From positions 29,573 through 93,572 of the forward strand of contig DVFI01000092.1 of NCBI GenBank assembly GCA_018713305.1: a DNA stretch of 64,000 bases, read 5' to 3'. The stretch comes from Candidatus Avichristensenella intestinipullorum (GTDB lineage: Bacteria; Bacillota; Clostridia; Christensenellales; Aristaeellaceae). This document shows, piece by piece, positions 63,383 to 64,000 of this stretch. The notes beneath the pieces are model-generated. The model saw only the letters and a program-made list of their open reading frames with translations. It was not told where the DNA came from and did no database searches. The position numbers and the translations under genes are program-made. Each line of letters begins with the position of its first letter. Positions within the stretch are counted from its first letter, which is position 1.

Positions 63383-64000
63383 CGCTTCCCGCCTTCCCCC
63401 GCGCTCGGCGCCGTCTGGGGCGCCCCGGCGCAGTCTCCTGCTCCGTATCGTCGAATTTGGCCCTTTCTCTTAGCCGAAACGCCGTTTCTGCCAGCAGCAA
63501 AGACTCCTCAATCGTTCTTGATTCATCTCTTACCATCACATGAAATCCGGAATTCAGAAAGCGGTTATAGCATTTCTTGGAATTGATTCTCCTTAAGCAT
63601 TCTCTGAAATTCTCCAGCGCCTTATTCGGATTCGCTTCCTGCCACAACAGCTGATACAAAAACTGCTTTTCTCTGTCCGGCCTGTCAAAGAATCTGTTAA
63701 CCGATACATCGGGGTCTGCCAGCATAATCAAAACATGGTCTATATCCGAAATGCTCCATAATACTTCTGTCGGAATATTCGTATCTACAAAGACCTTTTT
63801 GCCTTGCCTCGATACTTCCTCTAGGATTTTCAATTCCAAAATGGTGCATTCCTGGATACAGCCCTGAATCCATGCTTCGTATTCATCGGGCGTCCTTCTT
63901 ATAAATTCACGCCAGTCCGTTAAATCTCTGGTATATGTTACATTCGGAAACTCAGCGCTGTTCAAATCTGCGACAAGTGCATCATGATAATTCTCTTCAC
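63372..64000 (-). CDS. Hypothetical (possible P-loop nucleotide-kinase-like) protein, N-terminus beyond window edge
   Basis: EENYHDALVADLNSAEFPNVTYTRDLTDWREF...GKKVFVDTNIPTEVLWSISDIDHVLIMLADPD...; open to the edge; C-term overlaps the GNAT start. Confidence 0.5.
   Translation of the reverse strand, partial: EENYHDALVADLNSAEFPNVTYTRDLTDWREFIRRTPDEYEAWIQGCIQECTILELKILEEVSRQGKKVFVDTNIPTEVLWSISDIDHVLIMLADPDVSVNRFFDRPDREKQFLYQLLWQEANPNKALENFRECLRRINSKKCYNRFLNSGFHVMVRDESRTIEESLLLAETAFRLRERAKFDDTEQETAPGRPRRRRARGKAGSDVP

Noticed and set aside
1-64000. CRISPR arrays, tRNA, rRNA, prophage or toxin-antitoxin modules
   Set aside because: No regular direct-repeat/spacer pattern, no cloverleaf or rRNA core sequence, and no phage structural genes recognised on reading.

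Overview
64-kb chromosomal window from a high-GC member of the Firmicutes (Clostridia-like gene content). Most of it is core genome. Left arm: rarA, PHP phosphatase, addA, gcvT-gcvH-gcvPA-gcvPB, feoAB, GH4/sugar kinase, and a large SH3-repeat surface protein. Right arm: dnaN-recF, a tyrosine T-box operon, an EndoQ-UvrD fusion helicase, plsX-acpP-rnc-smc-ftsY, an ECF-sigma module, gatCAB, pepT and an orphan corrinoid protein. The most notable signal is a probable bipartite replication origin at about 25.2-25.9 kb. It has four perfect DnaA boxes, a second half with a DnaA-trio-like tract directly upstream of dnaN, and a small DUF1858 redox gene where dnaA would normally sit; dnaA is not in the window. 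A pair of parS-like palindromes lies about 23.5 kb away, directly upstream of rarA. Accessory DNA includes a decayed IS630-type element and a 192-bp MITE with matching terminal repeats, which bracket an ECF-sigma/DUF4179 cassette, plus a lower-GC resistance-like cluster at the right edge. No rRNA, tRNA or CRISPR array was recognised. All calls come from reading the sequence and supplied translations; no database search was run.
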